Shown here in pieces: positions 21,826 to 30,122 of a DNA stretch of 41,218 bases. The first letter of the stretch is position 1, and every line of letters begins with the position of its first letter. The DNA is taken from positions 1-41,218 of IMG/VR virus record IMGVR_UViG_3300035698_000220; one strand, written 5' to 3'. A model generated the notes under the pieces. The model ran no database searches. It saw nothing but the letters and a program-made list of their open reading frames with translations, and was not told the DNA's origin. Source of the stretch: a virus. The position numbers and the translations under genes are program-made.

Positions 21826-24072
21826 ATGGCAGATTTTACTGGTAACTTATCTAAAGTAGACGACAGAGGTTTTAATACCACCAGTGGGAGGGGTCGTCAG
21901 GCCTCAGCAGGTGGTGATAGTGCTCTTGCCAATACGCTTGGGAGTCTGGGGGATGTTGCTATCAAGGCCCTGGTTACTTCTGAGGAGCAGGGTAGGATTC
22001 AGACCAGAGAGGTAAGGGCTACTGAGCTACACGCTAATACTCTGGAGGATCGGGTTATCTCTACAGAGTCAAGTGCCTCTGCTAGATCAGTTAGGAGGGA
22101 TGTTACTAAGTTAGCTGCTGCCCTATCACAGGGTAAGACTACACAGGCTGCTGCATCTGCATCTGCAATGGCTATCATCACTAATGCTCAACAGAATGAC
22201 CCTAATAACATCAATGACTACATCAGTATTGTTGAGAGGGGTCTTGGTTTTAATCCTGTAAAGGCCACAGCAGTAGAATCAGTAAGAGATGAGACACAGG
22301 CAAGATCCCTTGAGGCTGGTATCCTTAATAGGTCTATTGCCAGTGGTGTTTACGATCAATCTAAGTCTAATCAAGAGAACATCATGACTCAGCTGACATG
22401 GGACGCTGACTCAGAGAACAGGGCAGACCAGAATAGGGGTGCTGACTACCTAAGAACGCTTGTAGGACCTACCCTGTCCCCATCAGGTCAGGGTTCATGG
22501 ACTGATGAGGAACTGTTTGCTAACAGAGAAGAAATCTTTGCAGGGCATGAAGAGTATTCTTCTGTTGTTAAGCAGAGACAGACCTTTGCAGCTAACAGTA
22601 CCCTTGAAGCCACCCCTGATAACTATCAAGAGAGAGTAGAAGATGGTCAGTCAAGAACTAAAGCTTCTCAGGCAGTAACCCTTAACAAGCAAGCTGCTGA
22701 GTCTGGTAGGATGTCTGATGAGCAAGCCAGTAACTCTAATAGACTGGTGATTAACAATTACAACAACGAAGCATACGGTAAACAGATTGGGGCTATTGAG
22801 ACTCAGCTGTCTTTGATGTCTGGTGATAACCTACAGAAGAACAGGTATGATATGTCAAGGGCAGCTAATCAGATGTTCAATGACGCTATCTCTCAGGCCA
22901 GTACAGACGCTGATAAGGCTGGTCTAAATACAGCTGATAAGAAAGATGTTATTGATACTGTTATTTCTAAGTTCAAGAGTATGGAGATGTACCGTGATCC
23001 AGAGAATGCTGTCTATCAGGCTGGACAGATACGTCTTGATAACCTCACCACTGCTCTGAAGTTAAAAGAAGGTGAGGCCTTTGGTGTATTCTCTATCATC
23101 ATGGGTAAGCTACCTGCTAACATTGCTTCCTCGTTTGCTACTGAACTTATCAACAACCCAGTACTTAAAGAACAGTTCATGTCTGGTATTAATTCCCTGG
23201 CTAAGGATGGTCTCCCACCTGAGAAGGCTGCTGAGAGGATGATGATTGATCTCCTGAAGACTAATGATCCCAGAGACCCTACCAGTATCCTTGATTTTAC
23301 TAGTAAGCCTGAGCAGTTCAGTGCTATTGTCAATACATCTGCTGAGATGATCAAATCAGAGGTTGAGATGCCATCTGGAGAGACCAGAGGAGCCTTCGAT
23401 ACAGTCAACACGTCTGTTGTAATGTCTGATCTGACTACTGATCAGGTTATGAAGGGTACTGAGATCCTCCTTAGCCCTAAGTTACAGCAGAGTCTTGCCA
23501 CAGGGACTACTGAGCAAGCTGATAGAACAGCAGACCTCAGTAGAGGTGCCTTGATTAAGTCCTTTGAACTGGCTGGTAACTCTCTTAACTCCATGATTAA
23601 GGAGTTTGGTAATGGTTCTACTGTTGAGTTCAATGCCGCTACTGGTAAGCTAGAACTAGGTGGTCGACGGGTACGTAGGGCTGGTGGTAACTACCCAGAA
23701 CTACAGACTAATAAGGTTACTCAGGAGGCTATCAAGTTAATTGATGGTATCAACAGTAGACTCAGTGTCTTCAAAGGTCTGGTCAAGTATGATGATTCTC
23801 TTAGTAAGGTGGGAGACCAGAGAGCTGTAGCTGAGTGGGTTATTAGGTCCACCACAGGTATTAAGACTAAGGATGGGACCTCTATCCTTCATGGTGGTGA
23901 TCTCCAGACTGAAGGACAGGCAGCTGATATAGCTAAACAGATTGAGATTAGCCAGATTGGCACTAATGTTATCAACCTGATGGGAGCCAGACCCTCTAAC
24001 CTTGATGCTGTCCTTGTAAGGGGTACTGATGGGTTGCTGAGGAGAGAACCTGAACCTGAGGCTCCTGAGTAA
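21826..24072 (+). CDS. Internal virion protein, gp15-like, 748 aa
   Basis: Third of the ejection-protein group. The N-terminus is flexible and Gly/Ser-rich (TTSGRGRQASAGGDSALANT), followed by a helical body. Size and place match gp15-type proteins, although gene order (large protein first) differs from T7. No catalytic motif is seen. The gene begins 2 nt after the preceding stop and its stop overlaps the endolysin ATG (TAATG). Confidence 0.78.
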   Translation: MADFTGNLSKVDDRGFNTTSGRGRQASAGGDSALANTLGSLGDVAIKALVTSEEQGRIQTREVRATELHANTLEDRVISTESSASARSVRRDVTKLAAALSQGKTTQAAASASAMAIITNAQQNDPNNINDYISIVERGLGFNPVKATAVESVRDETQARSLEAGILNRSIASGVYDQSKSNQENIMTQLTWDADSENRADQNRGADYLRTLVGPTLSPSGQGSWTDEELFANREEIFAGHEEYSSVVKQRQTFAANSTLEATPDNYQERVEDGQSRTKASQAVTLNKQAAESGRMSDEQASNSNRLVINNYNNEAYGKQIGAIETQLSLMSGDNLQKNRYDMSRAANQMFNDAISQASTDADKAGLNTADKKDVIDTVISKFKSMEMYRDPENAVYQAGQIRLDNLTTALKLKEGEAFGVFSIIMGKLPANIASSFATELINNPVLKEQFMSGINSLAKDGLPPEKAAERMMIDLLKTNDPRDPTSILDFTSKPEQFSAIVNTSAEMIKSEVEMPSGETRGAFDTVNTSVVMSDLTTDQVMKGTEILLSPKLQQSLATGTTEQADRTADLSRGALIKSFELAGNSLNSMIKEFGNGSTVEFNAATGKLELGGRRVRRAGGNYPELQTNKVTQEAIKLIDGINSRLSVFKGLVKYDDSLSKVGDQRAVAEWVIRSTTGIKTKDGTSILHGGDLQTEGQAADIAKQIEISQIGTNVINLMGARPSNLDAVLVRGTDGLLRREPEPEAPE

Positions 24073-24425
24073 TGACAAACCGCTTTAAGAACTTCACAGA
24101 GGACGAGTTAGCCTGTCCTCACTGCCTCAGTAGAGGGGTGACTGATGAGGCTGGTAAGTTACTCCAAACTTTAAGGGAAGAACTTGACAGACCCTTGAGG
24201 ATTAACTCAGCATACAGGTGTCCTATCCATAATGAAGCGGTTGGAGGTGTCTCAGGGTCTAAGCACCTACTGGGTACTGCCTTTGACATCTCTACCAGGG
24301 CTAAAGACTGGACAGTGGCTGATAAGGCCCGCCTCTATGAAGTAGCTAAGTCTGTAGGGTTCAAGGGCTTTGGACACTATAGAACATTCTTACATATTGA
24401 CACAGGCCCTGAGAGGGAGTGGTAG
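24072..24425 (+). CDS. Endolysin, M15-type D-Ala-D-Ala peptidase, 117 aa
   Basis: Cleaves peptidoglycan cross-links. The zinc-site signature of Peptidase M15A is intact: SKHLLGTAFD gives H65 and D72 (SxHxxGxAxD), and HID gives H108. NSAYRCPIHNEAVGG (45-59) is the conserved segment before it. An extra pair, C15-x2-C18, stands near the N-terminus. There is no signal peptide, so release would depend on a holin, and two candidates lie in the same operon. Length is normal for single-domain M15_3 enzymes. Confidence 0.92.
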   Translation: MTNRFKNFTEDELACPHCLSRGVTDEAGKLLQTLREELDRPLRINSAYRCPIHNEAVGGVSGSKHLLGTAFDISTRAKDWTVADKARLYEVAKSVGFKGFGHYRTFLHIDTGPEREW

Positions 24426-25430
24426 ATGGCTTTTGAGTTCCTTGAAGATGATGAAGAGAACGTAATACAGCCTTCGGGGGGTGGAGGTGTATCCTCTATA
24501 TACTCACCAGTCCAGAGGAGTTCTAGGAACAGACCCCTGAGTACTTCTCAGGGTGGGGCAGCTCCTGCTACCACAACTACACCTATAAGCACCCAAAGGG
24601 ACTCTGGTGGAGGTGGTAACTTAATTGAAGGTACAGCCTCTCAAGAATTCTTAACCCCTGCCCAACAGTTAAGTCAGACAACCACGATTGGTCAGGCTGT
24701 AGGTATCTCTATTGGTGCTCTCCCCCTACCTGGCAGTGGTATACTAGGTAAGGTAGTTAGTACTGGGATTGGCTTAGCAGGGGCCAATACTTACATGGAA
24801 AGCTTAGGTCTTGAAGGGAACTTCTCAGCCACAACACCCTTCTCAGAAACAGCTGCGGATGCCCTAGGAGTTTTAAAGTCAATTAAGACTTTCTTCTCTG
24901 AAGGTATGGTTATCTCTTCCGATGTTGATACGTTCACACCAGCAGAGGCTCTTGAGCAAGGTGGTATGATTGATACACCTACTGATGAGGACCAAAGAGG
25001 GCGTGTTGAAGGAGGTATCCTTGGTCAGGAGGGTATCTATGGAGCTAGGGCTGCTGGTATAGGTGTACTGACTACCAAGGGTGTACTCAGTGACCCTTAC
25101 CTATCAAGAACAGGTGCTTCTGGTCCACCTATCTCACCTGGGGCTGTCTTCAGAGCCAGATTAGAAGCTACCAAGGTCACTGAAGGTGGTAGATTACAAC
25201 AGATTAAAGAACAGGCAGCTATTGCAGCAGCTAACAGAGCAGCAGCTACTGAGGCCCAAAGACGTGGTGGTCCTCTGGACTTAACAGTCTCTGATAGAAG
25301 GGGTACTGGTGGTCGTAGTCTTGCTGAGCGTAGAGGTGGTAGCTTTACGACCCGTGGTAGAGATGTTGGTGCAGGTAGTGCTGATGTCGGTCCAGCAAGT
25401 GACACTGGTTCTAGAGGCGGAATATACTAA
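24426..25430 (+). CDS. Hypothetical late protein, Gly/Arg-rich, 334 aa
   Basis: Starts directly after the endolysin stop. After an acidic start (FEFLEDDEENVIQPS), residues 15-75 are Gly/Ser/Thr-rich. A small-residue hydrophobic region follows at about 88-122 (GQAVGISIGALPLPGSGILG). The C-terminal third is basic and low-complexity, with repeated RGG/GR (RRGTGGRSLAERRGGSFTTR). It is probably virion-associated or involved in lysis or release. No family is recognised. Confidence 0.7.
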   Translation: MAFEFLEDDEENVIQPSGGGGVSSIYSPVQRSSRNRPLSTSQGGAAPATTTTPISTQRDSGGGGNLIEGTASQEFLTPAQQLSQTTTIGQAVGISIGALPLPGSGILGKVVSTGIGLAGANTYMESLGLEGNFSATTPFSETAADALGVLKSIKTFFSEGMVISSDVDTFTPAEALEQGGMIDTPTDEDQRGRVEGGILGQEGIYGARAAGIGVLTTKGVLSDPYLSRTGASGPPISPGAVFRARLEATKVTEGGRLQQIKEQAAIAAANRAAATEAQRRGGPLDLTVSDRRGTGGRSLAERRGGSFTTRGRDVGAGSADVGPASDTGSRGGIY

Positions 25431-25448
25431 CAAGACAATAGGAGAACT

Positions 25449-25814
25449 ATGATGATCGGTGCAATAATCGGTGGTATACTAGGGATTGGGAAGACCTTCC
25501 TTCAGAACAAAGGAGAGGAGGCTAAGGCAAAGCATGAATCTAAGATTAGGAAGATCAATGCTGATGCTGACTGGGAAGATACTATGGCGAAGGCCTCAGC
25601 AGATTCTTGGAAGGATGAATTTTGGACAGTTATCCTAGCTATCCCTCTTATCCTTGTGTTCTTCCCTCAAACCAGACCATGGATCGAAGAGGGCTTCAAA
25701 GCACTACAGTCAAGTGTCCCTGACTGGTACCTCTATGCCCTCTCCGTAGCCATTGGTGCTGCGTTTGGTGTTAAGTCTATCATGGGGACTATTAAGACTC
25801 TTAAGAAACCTTAA
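25449..25814 (+). CDS. Holin of the three-TM, gene-transfer-agent type, 121 aa
   Basis: Three hydrophobic helices are visible: about 2-18 (IGAIIGGILGIGKTF), 57-72 (WTVILAIPLILVFFPQ) and 91-108 (WYLYALSVAIGAAFGVKS). A charged linker (KHESKIRKINADADWEDTMA) precedes the second. Layout and the KDEFWTVILAIPL ... VPDWYLYALSVAIGAAFG pattern resemble the 3-TM holins described for alphaproteobacterial gene-transfer agents. It would permeabilise the inner membrane for the M15 endolysin two genes upstream. Ribosome-binding site AGGAGAACT. Last gene of the late operon, converging with the leftward arm. Confidence 0.82.
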   Translation: MMIGAIIGGILGIGKTFLQNKGEEAKAKHESKIRKINADADWEDTMAKASADSWKDEFWTVILAIPLILVFFPQTRPWIEEGFKALQSSVPDWYLYALSVAIGAAFGVKSIMGTIKTLKKP

Positions 25815-25832
25815 TATACTTACGCTTCTTAA
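25801..25832. other. Convergent gene junction with inverted repeat
   Basis: The rightward holin gene and the leftward 74-aa gene overlap tail to tail by 14 bp. TTAAGAA (25801-25807) and TTCTTAA (25826-25832) form a 7-bp inverted repeat that could serve both directions as a weak terminator. There is no classical GC-rich stem with a T-run. Confidence 0.35.
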
Positions 25833-26025
25833 TCCACCCTTTGGGGATAGTGATAGGGTCAGCTGTATTATACTCACTAGTCGAGTGACCTACTGTTAAG
25901 GACTTATCAGTCTCATTGATAAGGTACCCAACAGTCTGGATAGCCATTGTAGTAAACTCATGTTCTAAATCTACCCAGCCTCTGGTAGTACATGCATCTT
26001 CCCATTCTACATAGATAACTTTCAC
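25801..26025 (-). CDS. Hypothetical phage protein, 74 aa
   Basis: The sequence (MKVIYVEWEDACTTRGWVDL, then VGYLINETDKSLTVGHSTSE, ending KGWIKKRKYIKVS) looks like a small beta-rich protein. Similar short proteins of unknown function occur in many phages. It overlaps the holin stop tail to tail, and its ATG overlaps the DUF3310 gene's stop on the same strand, so it is the last gene of the leftward metabolic group. Confidence 0.75.
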   Translation of the reverse strand: MKVIYVEWEDACTTRGWVDLEHEFTTMAIQTVGYLINETDKSLTVGHSTSEYNTADPITIPKGWIKKRKYIKVS

Positions 26026-26342
26026 TATAGTGTCCCCCTAAGCCTGTTAAGATACCAAAGAGCCTTGTCCAAGTCCTGGGCAGGGTTCTCTTTGTATTTG
26101 TACCTCCAGAGATACTTGATAGTATTTCCTTTCAGGTACCCTTGGAGTTCCTCTTTCGACATGGAGGCTTCAATAGCCTGGATACACTCGATGTCTCCAG
26201 AGTTGTAGTGAGATGGGGAGTTCACCGAGTCAACCTTCAAAGTACTGGGGAGTACTATCTTACCTCTGATCTTATCAACCTCTGATGCTCCACGAACAAA
26301 AGGTTTACTGACAACGTCGTACTCTTTTTTAGTTCCTACCAT
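26025..26342 (-). CDS. DUF3310 protein (nucleotide-kinase-like), 105 aa
   Basis: Residues 41-102 show the family pattern clearly: NSPSHYNSGDIECIQAIEAS, then GYLKGNTIKYLWRYKYKENP and DLDKALWYLNRL. DUF3310 is a phage family that includes the T7 gp1.7 nucleotide kinase-related region and SaV. A role in dNTP metabolism is therefore plausible, and the gene sits directly downstream of the ribonucleotide reductase. The first 36 residues are a less conserved extension. Confidence 0.85.
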   Translation of the reverse strand: MVGTKKEYDVVSKPFVRGASEVDKIRGKIVLPSTLKVDSVNSPSHYNSGDIECIQAIEASMSKEELQGYLKGNTIKYLWRYKYKENPAQDLDKALWYLNRLRGTL

Positions 26343-26363
26343 TCTTTCACAAGTCCTCTCTTT

Positions 26364-28082
26364 CTACTCACAGGTTCGTTTCCCAGTTTCCCAATCAATA
26401 GTACATGCAGCACCTTCTACCACATCCTCTACCTTGGACATGATACCGAAGCGTTTACCTGCCATTCTAAAAGTCGTTATACCCTTTGCCCTACCCTTCC
26501 AAGCATCTTCATAGATCTTCTTAAAGTCCTCCCAAAGTACCTCATCACCCACATTACAGGTCTTAGACACAGCAGAATCTACATAGGGTTGACATGCCAA
26601 GAGTACATCCAAGTGATCCTGGATAGTAACCTTGTCAGAGGTCTTCCCTTCTACACCGAAATGTCTATATCCGTAGTCTGGGACGTTGACTTCCCTGTCT
26701 CCTTCAGCAGTCTTGATGAGTCTCTTGGTGTTGTAGGCAAAGACTGGTTCGATAGAACTACTAACGTTATTAGCAGTAAGACTGATAGTCCCGCAAGGAG
26801 CAATACTAATAAGATGAGAATTACGTAGTCCATACTGTTCAATCCCTTCCCAGATCTTCTTAGGCAGACGTTGAATATAGGGTGAGTCTAGGTAGGCCTT
26901 ACGATATGCTGGGAACTTACCCTTCTCCTTTGCCAACTCAATAGAAGCTTTGTACGACTCATTCCGTAAGGTCTTCATGATCCCTTTCAGTACTGAGATG
27001 AACTCAGGAGAACCATAAGGGTGTCCAAGGGCCTCTAATGCGTTGGCTACCCCAGTCACACCCAGTCCCATACGACGCTTTGACTTCGCCTCAGCTTCCT
27101 GTTGCGGTAGTGGGTAGATAGTACTACCAATCGCGTTGTCCATGGCCCTGACAACATCTGGGATGTCCTTCTTGAGTTGGTCGAAGTCAAACCATGAAGA
27201 TCTCTCACCTTTATCGTCTACTTGGTAGTACTGTACATACTTAGTAAGATTGAAGGACCCAAGTAGACAAGCACCATAGGGTGGAAGTGGCTGTTCACCG
27301 CACGGATTACTTGTAGCAATTGTTTCACAATACTTAAGGTTGTTCTCCTCATTCATACGGTCAATAAAGAGCACCCCAGGCTCCGCCCAGTCCCATGTAG
27401 CCCTCATTAGTTCTTCCCACAGGGGTTTAGGGTCAATAGTCTCTACAACTTCACCCTCCCACATGAGATCGAATGAGTCACCTGTCTGTAGGGCCTCCAT
27501 GAACTTATCAGTCACCCCAACAGACAGGTTAAAGTGCCTTAGTTCCGTCTGGTTCTGCTTGGCTCTGATGAACTCTTCGATATCGGGGTGGTCCACACGA
27601 AGGACACCCATCTGAGCACCACGTCTGTTACCAGCAGAGGAGACAGTACTACAAACAGCATCGTAAATACGCATAAAGCTAAGAGTGCCAGAGGCGGAAC
27701 TATTAAGAGTACTAATATTACGCCCATTATAGCGTATAGTTGAGAAGTCATAGCCAATACCTCCACCTTGTTTCATAGTCAGTGCTGCTTCAGTCGCCTT
27801 GTCCATGATACCCTTCATAGAGTCTTCGATGGTACCTGACACGAAACAATTGAATGCTGTGGTACGTCTAGGTGACCCAATAGCCGACTGAACACGTCCC
27901 CCAGGAAGGAACCGCTGATCTAGTAGAATACTCCTGAAGGCACGGCGGTGCTCTTCCGAATCTCCAAGGGTAGCTGCCACTCTGTTCTGTGATTCATAGA
28001 AGGACTCTGCTTTTCCACGATATTTCTCCTTATGGATCTGTTCTGAGATCTCCAGAGTTGGGCCTTGTTGACTAGGCTGCAT
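26364..28082 (-). CDS. nrdJ: Class II (adenosylcobalamin-dependent) ribonucleotide reductase, 572 aa
   Basis: Reduces ribonucleotides to deoxyribonucleotides using a coenzyme-B12 radical. The active site is readable. C79 (TAFNCFVSG) and C272 form the redox pair; the NPCGE motif provides N259, the thiyl-radical C261 and E263; and C272 lies 11 residues after C261, as in the Lactobacillus enzyme. Other family blocks are FLPGGRVQSAIG, QGGGIGYDFS and NRRGAQMGVL. A C-terminal tail with C560 and C571 probably relays electrons. There is no partner nrdB, as expected for class II. Being monomer-sized (572 aa) is normal for phage forms. It implies a B12-containing host. Confidence 0.93.
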   Translation of the reverse strand: MQPSQQGPTLEISEQIHKEKYRGKAESFYESQNRVAATLGDSEEHRRAFRSILLDQRFLPGGRVQSAIGSPRRTTAFNCFVSGTIEDSMKGIMDKATEAALTMKQGGGIGYDFSTIRYNGRNISTLNSSASGTLSFMRIYDAVCSTVSSAGNRRGAQMGVLRVDHPDIEEFIRAKQNQTELRHFNLSVGVTDKFMEALQTGDSFDLMWEGEVVETIDPKPLWEELMRATWDWAEPGVLFIDRMNEENNLKYCETIATSNPCGEQPLPPYGACLLGSFNLTKYVQYYQVDDKGERSSWFDFDQLKKDIPDVVRAMDNAIGSTIYPLPQQEAEAKSKRRMGLGVTGVANALEALGHPYGSPEFISVLKGIMKTLRNESYKASIELAKEKGKFPAYRKAYLDSPYIQRLPKKIWEGIEQYGLRNSHLISIAPCGTISLTANNVSSSIEPVFAYNTKRLIKTAEGDREVNVPDYGYRHFGVEGKTSDKVTIQDHLDVLLACQPYVDSAVSKTCNVGDEVLWEDFKKIYEDAWKGRAKGITTFRMAGKRFGIMSKVEDVVEGAACTIDWETGKRTCE

Positions 28083-28263
28083 CTTTGGTGTCCTCGTTCA
28101 AGGCTTTACGCATAAGATCTTTAATGTCCTCTACAAATACAGGGATACCATCACCTAGTTCTCTTTCAAGATCTAGTCTGTGTCTATCAGCCTCATCTTG
28201 TTTACTATAGTAGGCTAGAGGATCTTCAAACCCCATACACCATACAACAAAGATACTCTTCAT
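28072..28263 (-). CDS. Hypothetical protein, 63 aa
   Basis: Overlaps the RNR start by 11 nt and its own ATG overlaps the stop of the 45-aa gene (ATGA). The sequence MKSIFVVWCMGFEDPLAYYS, then DEADRHRLDLERELGD, suggests one beta strand and a charged helix. This small-protein type is common beside phage metabolic genes, but no function is known to me. Confidence 0.7.
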   Translation of the reverse strand: MKSIFVVWCMGFEDPLAYYSKQDEADRHRLDLERELGDGIPVFVEDIKDLMRKALNEDTKDAA

Positions 28264-28397
28264 TCTTTACACCATTCCTTAATGTGATTGAAACTCTTTA
28301 ACCGTTTGTATTTCTTAATGTCGGGGACTACCCTCTTCCTAAACAAGGGATCTTGTAGTCTGACTGCTATCAGGTTACGCTTCTTCTTCCATTTCAT
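28260..28397 (-). CDS. Small basic protein, 45 aa (KRNLxA family type)
   Basis: The frame starts inside the end of the upstream gene (23-nt overlap) and ends as ATGA with the next. The N-terminus, MKWKKKRNLIAVRLQDPLF, followed by RKRVVPDIKKYKR, closely resembles a widespread family of very short basic phage proteins whose start reads K-x-x-RNLVA. Strongly positively charged, it may bind nucleic acid. Function unknown. Confidence 0.7.
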   Translation of the reverse strand: MKWKKKRNLIAVRLQDPLFRKRVVPDIKKYKRLKSFNHIKEWCKE

Positions 28398-28596
28398 TTC
28401 CATTCTCTTCTTCGTCATAGTCTAGCTCCGTTGTGATATCAGGGAAGTCTTCAATGTCCTCCATGATCTTATCTTGGAATGCATCAGCTAACTCAGAAGC
28501 ATCTAAGGCCAGTATGTTTAGTATATCCTCGATACTGTAGTGGGTCAAGAGTCTTTCTTTGATTGTCTCCCAATCTTGTAGTAGTACTAGGTTCAT
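28375..28596 (-). CDS. Small acidic protein, 73 aa
   Basis: Begins MNLVLLQDWETIKERLLTHY and continues with LTHYSIEDILNILALDASEL. The C-terminal 25 residues are nearly all acidic (DYDEEENGNEMEEEA). The first half is helical. Its ATG overlaps the upstream gene's stop (ATGA), and its end overlaps the 45-aa basic gene, so a strongly acidic and a strongly basic peptide are made side by side. No family is recognised. Confidence 0.7.
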   Translation of the reverse strand: MNLVLLQDWETIKERLLTHYSIEDILNILALDASELADAFQDKIMEDIEDFPDITTELDYDEEENGNEMEEEA

Positions 28597-28763
28597 TCTT
28601 TAATCCCCCAATCTATTAAGTCTTCAGGGTAAGTTTTAATTGTTGCGAACTTATACTTATCTGAAGTATATTTAGAATGTAACTCCTCGGTGGATATTAA
28701 TTCTTTAAAAGGATCTACACTAACAGCTCCTTTATAGTGTTTAATATAAATCTTTTTCATCAT
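28593..28763 (-). CDS. Small hypothetical protein, 56 aa
   Basis: The frame fills exactly the gap between the phosphoesterase stop and the next gene. ATGA overlaps occur at both ends (28760-28763 and 28593-28596). The product reads MMKKIYIKHYKGAVSVDPFK, then TYPEDLIDWGIKE at the end. Two consecutive ATGs allow a start at 28763 or 28760. No family is recognised. The double overlap is the main support. Confidence 0.65.
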   Translation of the reverse strand: MMKKIYIKHYKGAVSVDPFKELISTEELHSKYTSDKYKFATIKTYPEDLIDWGIKE

Positions 28764-29530
28764 CCGAAGTCCTCCATCAGTGAAGAGAGTCTGATAAACG
28801 TAGGATCAAAGTCACCATCCTTTACGTTATGTTTATGTACAACACCACGCCAGTGCTTATTACCCTGATAACCTTTATAACCCTCATCATGTAAGTAAGA
28901 TGAACCACATGTAATAGACCACATCATTCCATCTTTATCCGACCAAGCTGTAGCTATATCCAGAGTGGGTCTATGTCCCTGTGTAACTGACATCTTAGTC
29001 TGTTCTAGTGATGCCTTGGCTGAAGCTTTAGGATGTTGACTATTACGGTTTTGGCAGAAGTGTACATACTCTACTCCATCTAGTTGAACGGGTTTGAGGA
29101 AGGGATGTACAGTCCACCCAAGATCCTCAAGACCAAAATCATTATAACCAATCGCTCCATCAAGGTGGGGGTTTGCATTAATGTGTCTCTTAATACGCTC
29201 CTCATGGTTCCCAATAAGGAAGTGCATCTCAGGTCTGTACTGTTTCTTTCTGAGGGTCGCTCTATGACGATTGAATTCGGTCGTAGGACTAAGAAGCCGT
29301 AACATACCTTCACGTCCAGCTTCAATGTCTTCTGAGTATCTTGCTCCTTCGGCATTCTTAGTACCCCGGTCATAAGAGGAGAGACTGTGCATGTCCCAAT
29401 GGTCCCCAATGTGGATGATCTTCTTAGGTTTATGGTGGACAATGTACTTACCAAGGGCATCCAGGTGTGGGTAGTCCAGTCCAGGCTTACATTGTGTGTC
29501 AAAGATTACAAGATGATCCTGATTATTCAT
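28760..29530 (-). CDS. Calcineurin-like metallophosphoesterase, 256 aa
   Basis: Motifs of the superfamily appear in order: D11-T-Q13 (first motif, with Gln instead of His as often in phage members), GDHWD (42-46), GNHE (107-110) and QGHRP in the C-terminal part. These hold two metal ions that hydrolyse phosphate esters. The substrate cannot be told from the sequence; nucleotide, RNA-end or protein phosphate are options. It lies in the leftward nucleotide/nuclease group with ATGA overlaps. Confidence 0.88.
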   Translation of the reverse strand: MNNQDHLVIFDTQCKPGLDYPHLDALGKYIVHHKPKKIIHIGDHWDMHSLSSYDRGTKNAEGARYSEDIEAGREGMLRLLSPTTEFNRHRATLRKKQYRPEMHFLIGNHEERIKRHINANPHLDGAIGYNDFGLEDLGWTVHPFLKPVQLDGVEYVHFCQNRNSQHPKASAKASLEQTKMSVTQGHRPTLDIATAWSDKDGMMWSITCGSSYLHDEGYKGYQGNKHWRGVVHKHNVKDGDFDPTFIRLSSLMEDFG

Positions 29531-29730
29531 TCCAAGTTCTCCCTAATAACACCCTCAGGGTCTACATAGTTGTACTCCATATACTCAGCAGGGGAAAGGA
29601 ACCAATCCCTCAGTACAATCTTAGCAGCCTTTTGAACATGACACTCAGTACCTGAGTCCTCTATAGTATCTTTCAAGGCCTGAATAGTAATCTGATCTAC
29701 CTGATCAATTGTTAGGTCAATGTTAGTCAT
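29527..29730 (-). CDS. Hypothetical protein, 67 aa
   Basis: Starts MTNIDLTIDQVDQITIQALK, with helical segments and an end of YVDPEGVIRENLE. Small proteins with a DLTxDQVDxI start recur in phage genomes, but their role is unknown to me. It overlaps the phosphoesterase start by 4 nt (ATGA) and lies 2 nt after the GIY-YIG gene. Confidence 0.72.
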   Translation of the reverse strand: MTNIDLTIDQVDQITIQALKDTIEDSGTECHVQKAAKIVLRDWFLSPAEYMEYNYVDPEGVIRENLE

Positions 29731-29732
29731 GG

Positions 29733-30122
29733 TCAGAACTCCTTTGGTATAAATCGTACTGCTGCGATCTGTTTGTTATAGTAAAATCTTCCATCAGCAT
29801 GAGGCTTCGTAAGTACGTCCCTCTTGTGCTGCTGATTAGCCTCTCCATAAGTGAGACCTCCTCTGGTGAGATAGTTTTTAAGGATTTTGAACTCAAAGTT
29901 ATGGAGGCCAAGATCTTTGATGTCTCTGTTGAGGTCTTTAGAGCTTCCTGTATAGTGGGTCCAATCATTTTCACCTACCTTCTTCCTCTTACTCCATCGG
30001 TGATATTGTTTTTTGCCGAGGTATAACCGCCCAGTTACTGTGTTGGTTACCAGATAGATAAACCCAAAGTACTTATGGGGGTCTGGTTTCCTACCTGTCC
30101 AGTGATGTTTAAGCTCACTCAT
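29733..30122 (-). CDS. GIY-YIG-type nuclease (Seg-like), 129 aa
   Basis: The GIY-YIG elements are present as FIY (21-23) and LYLG (33-36), in GFIYLVTNTVTGRLYLGKKQ. WTHYTGSSKDLNRDIKDLG follows, the usual helix with the catalytic-region residues, and then FEFKILKN. Short versions like this occur in phages as free-standing endonucleases, sometimes homing-like. The C-terminal stretch (ANQQHKRDVLT ... YYNKQIAAVRF) is typical for the Seg-related branch. It sits in the operon rather than inside another gene. Confidence 0.75.
   Translation of the reverse strand: MSELKHHWTGRKPDPHKYFGFIYLVTNTVTGRLYLGKKQYHRWSKRKKVGENDWTHYTGSSKDLNRDIKDLGLHNFEFKILKNYLTRGGLTYGEANQQHKRDVLTKPHADGRFYYNKQIAAVRFIPKEF

Noticed and set aside
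25097-25405. 102-codon minus-strand frame within the Gly/Arg-rich late gene
   Set aside because: It is an antisense shadow of GC-rich low-complexity codons with no ribosome-binding site.
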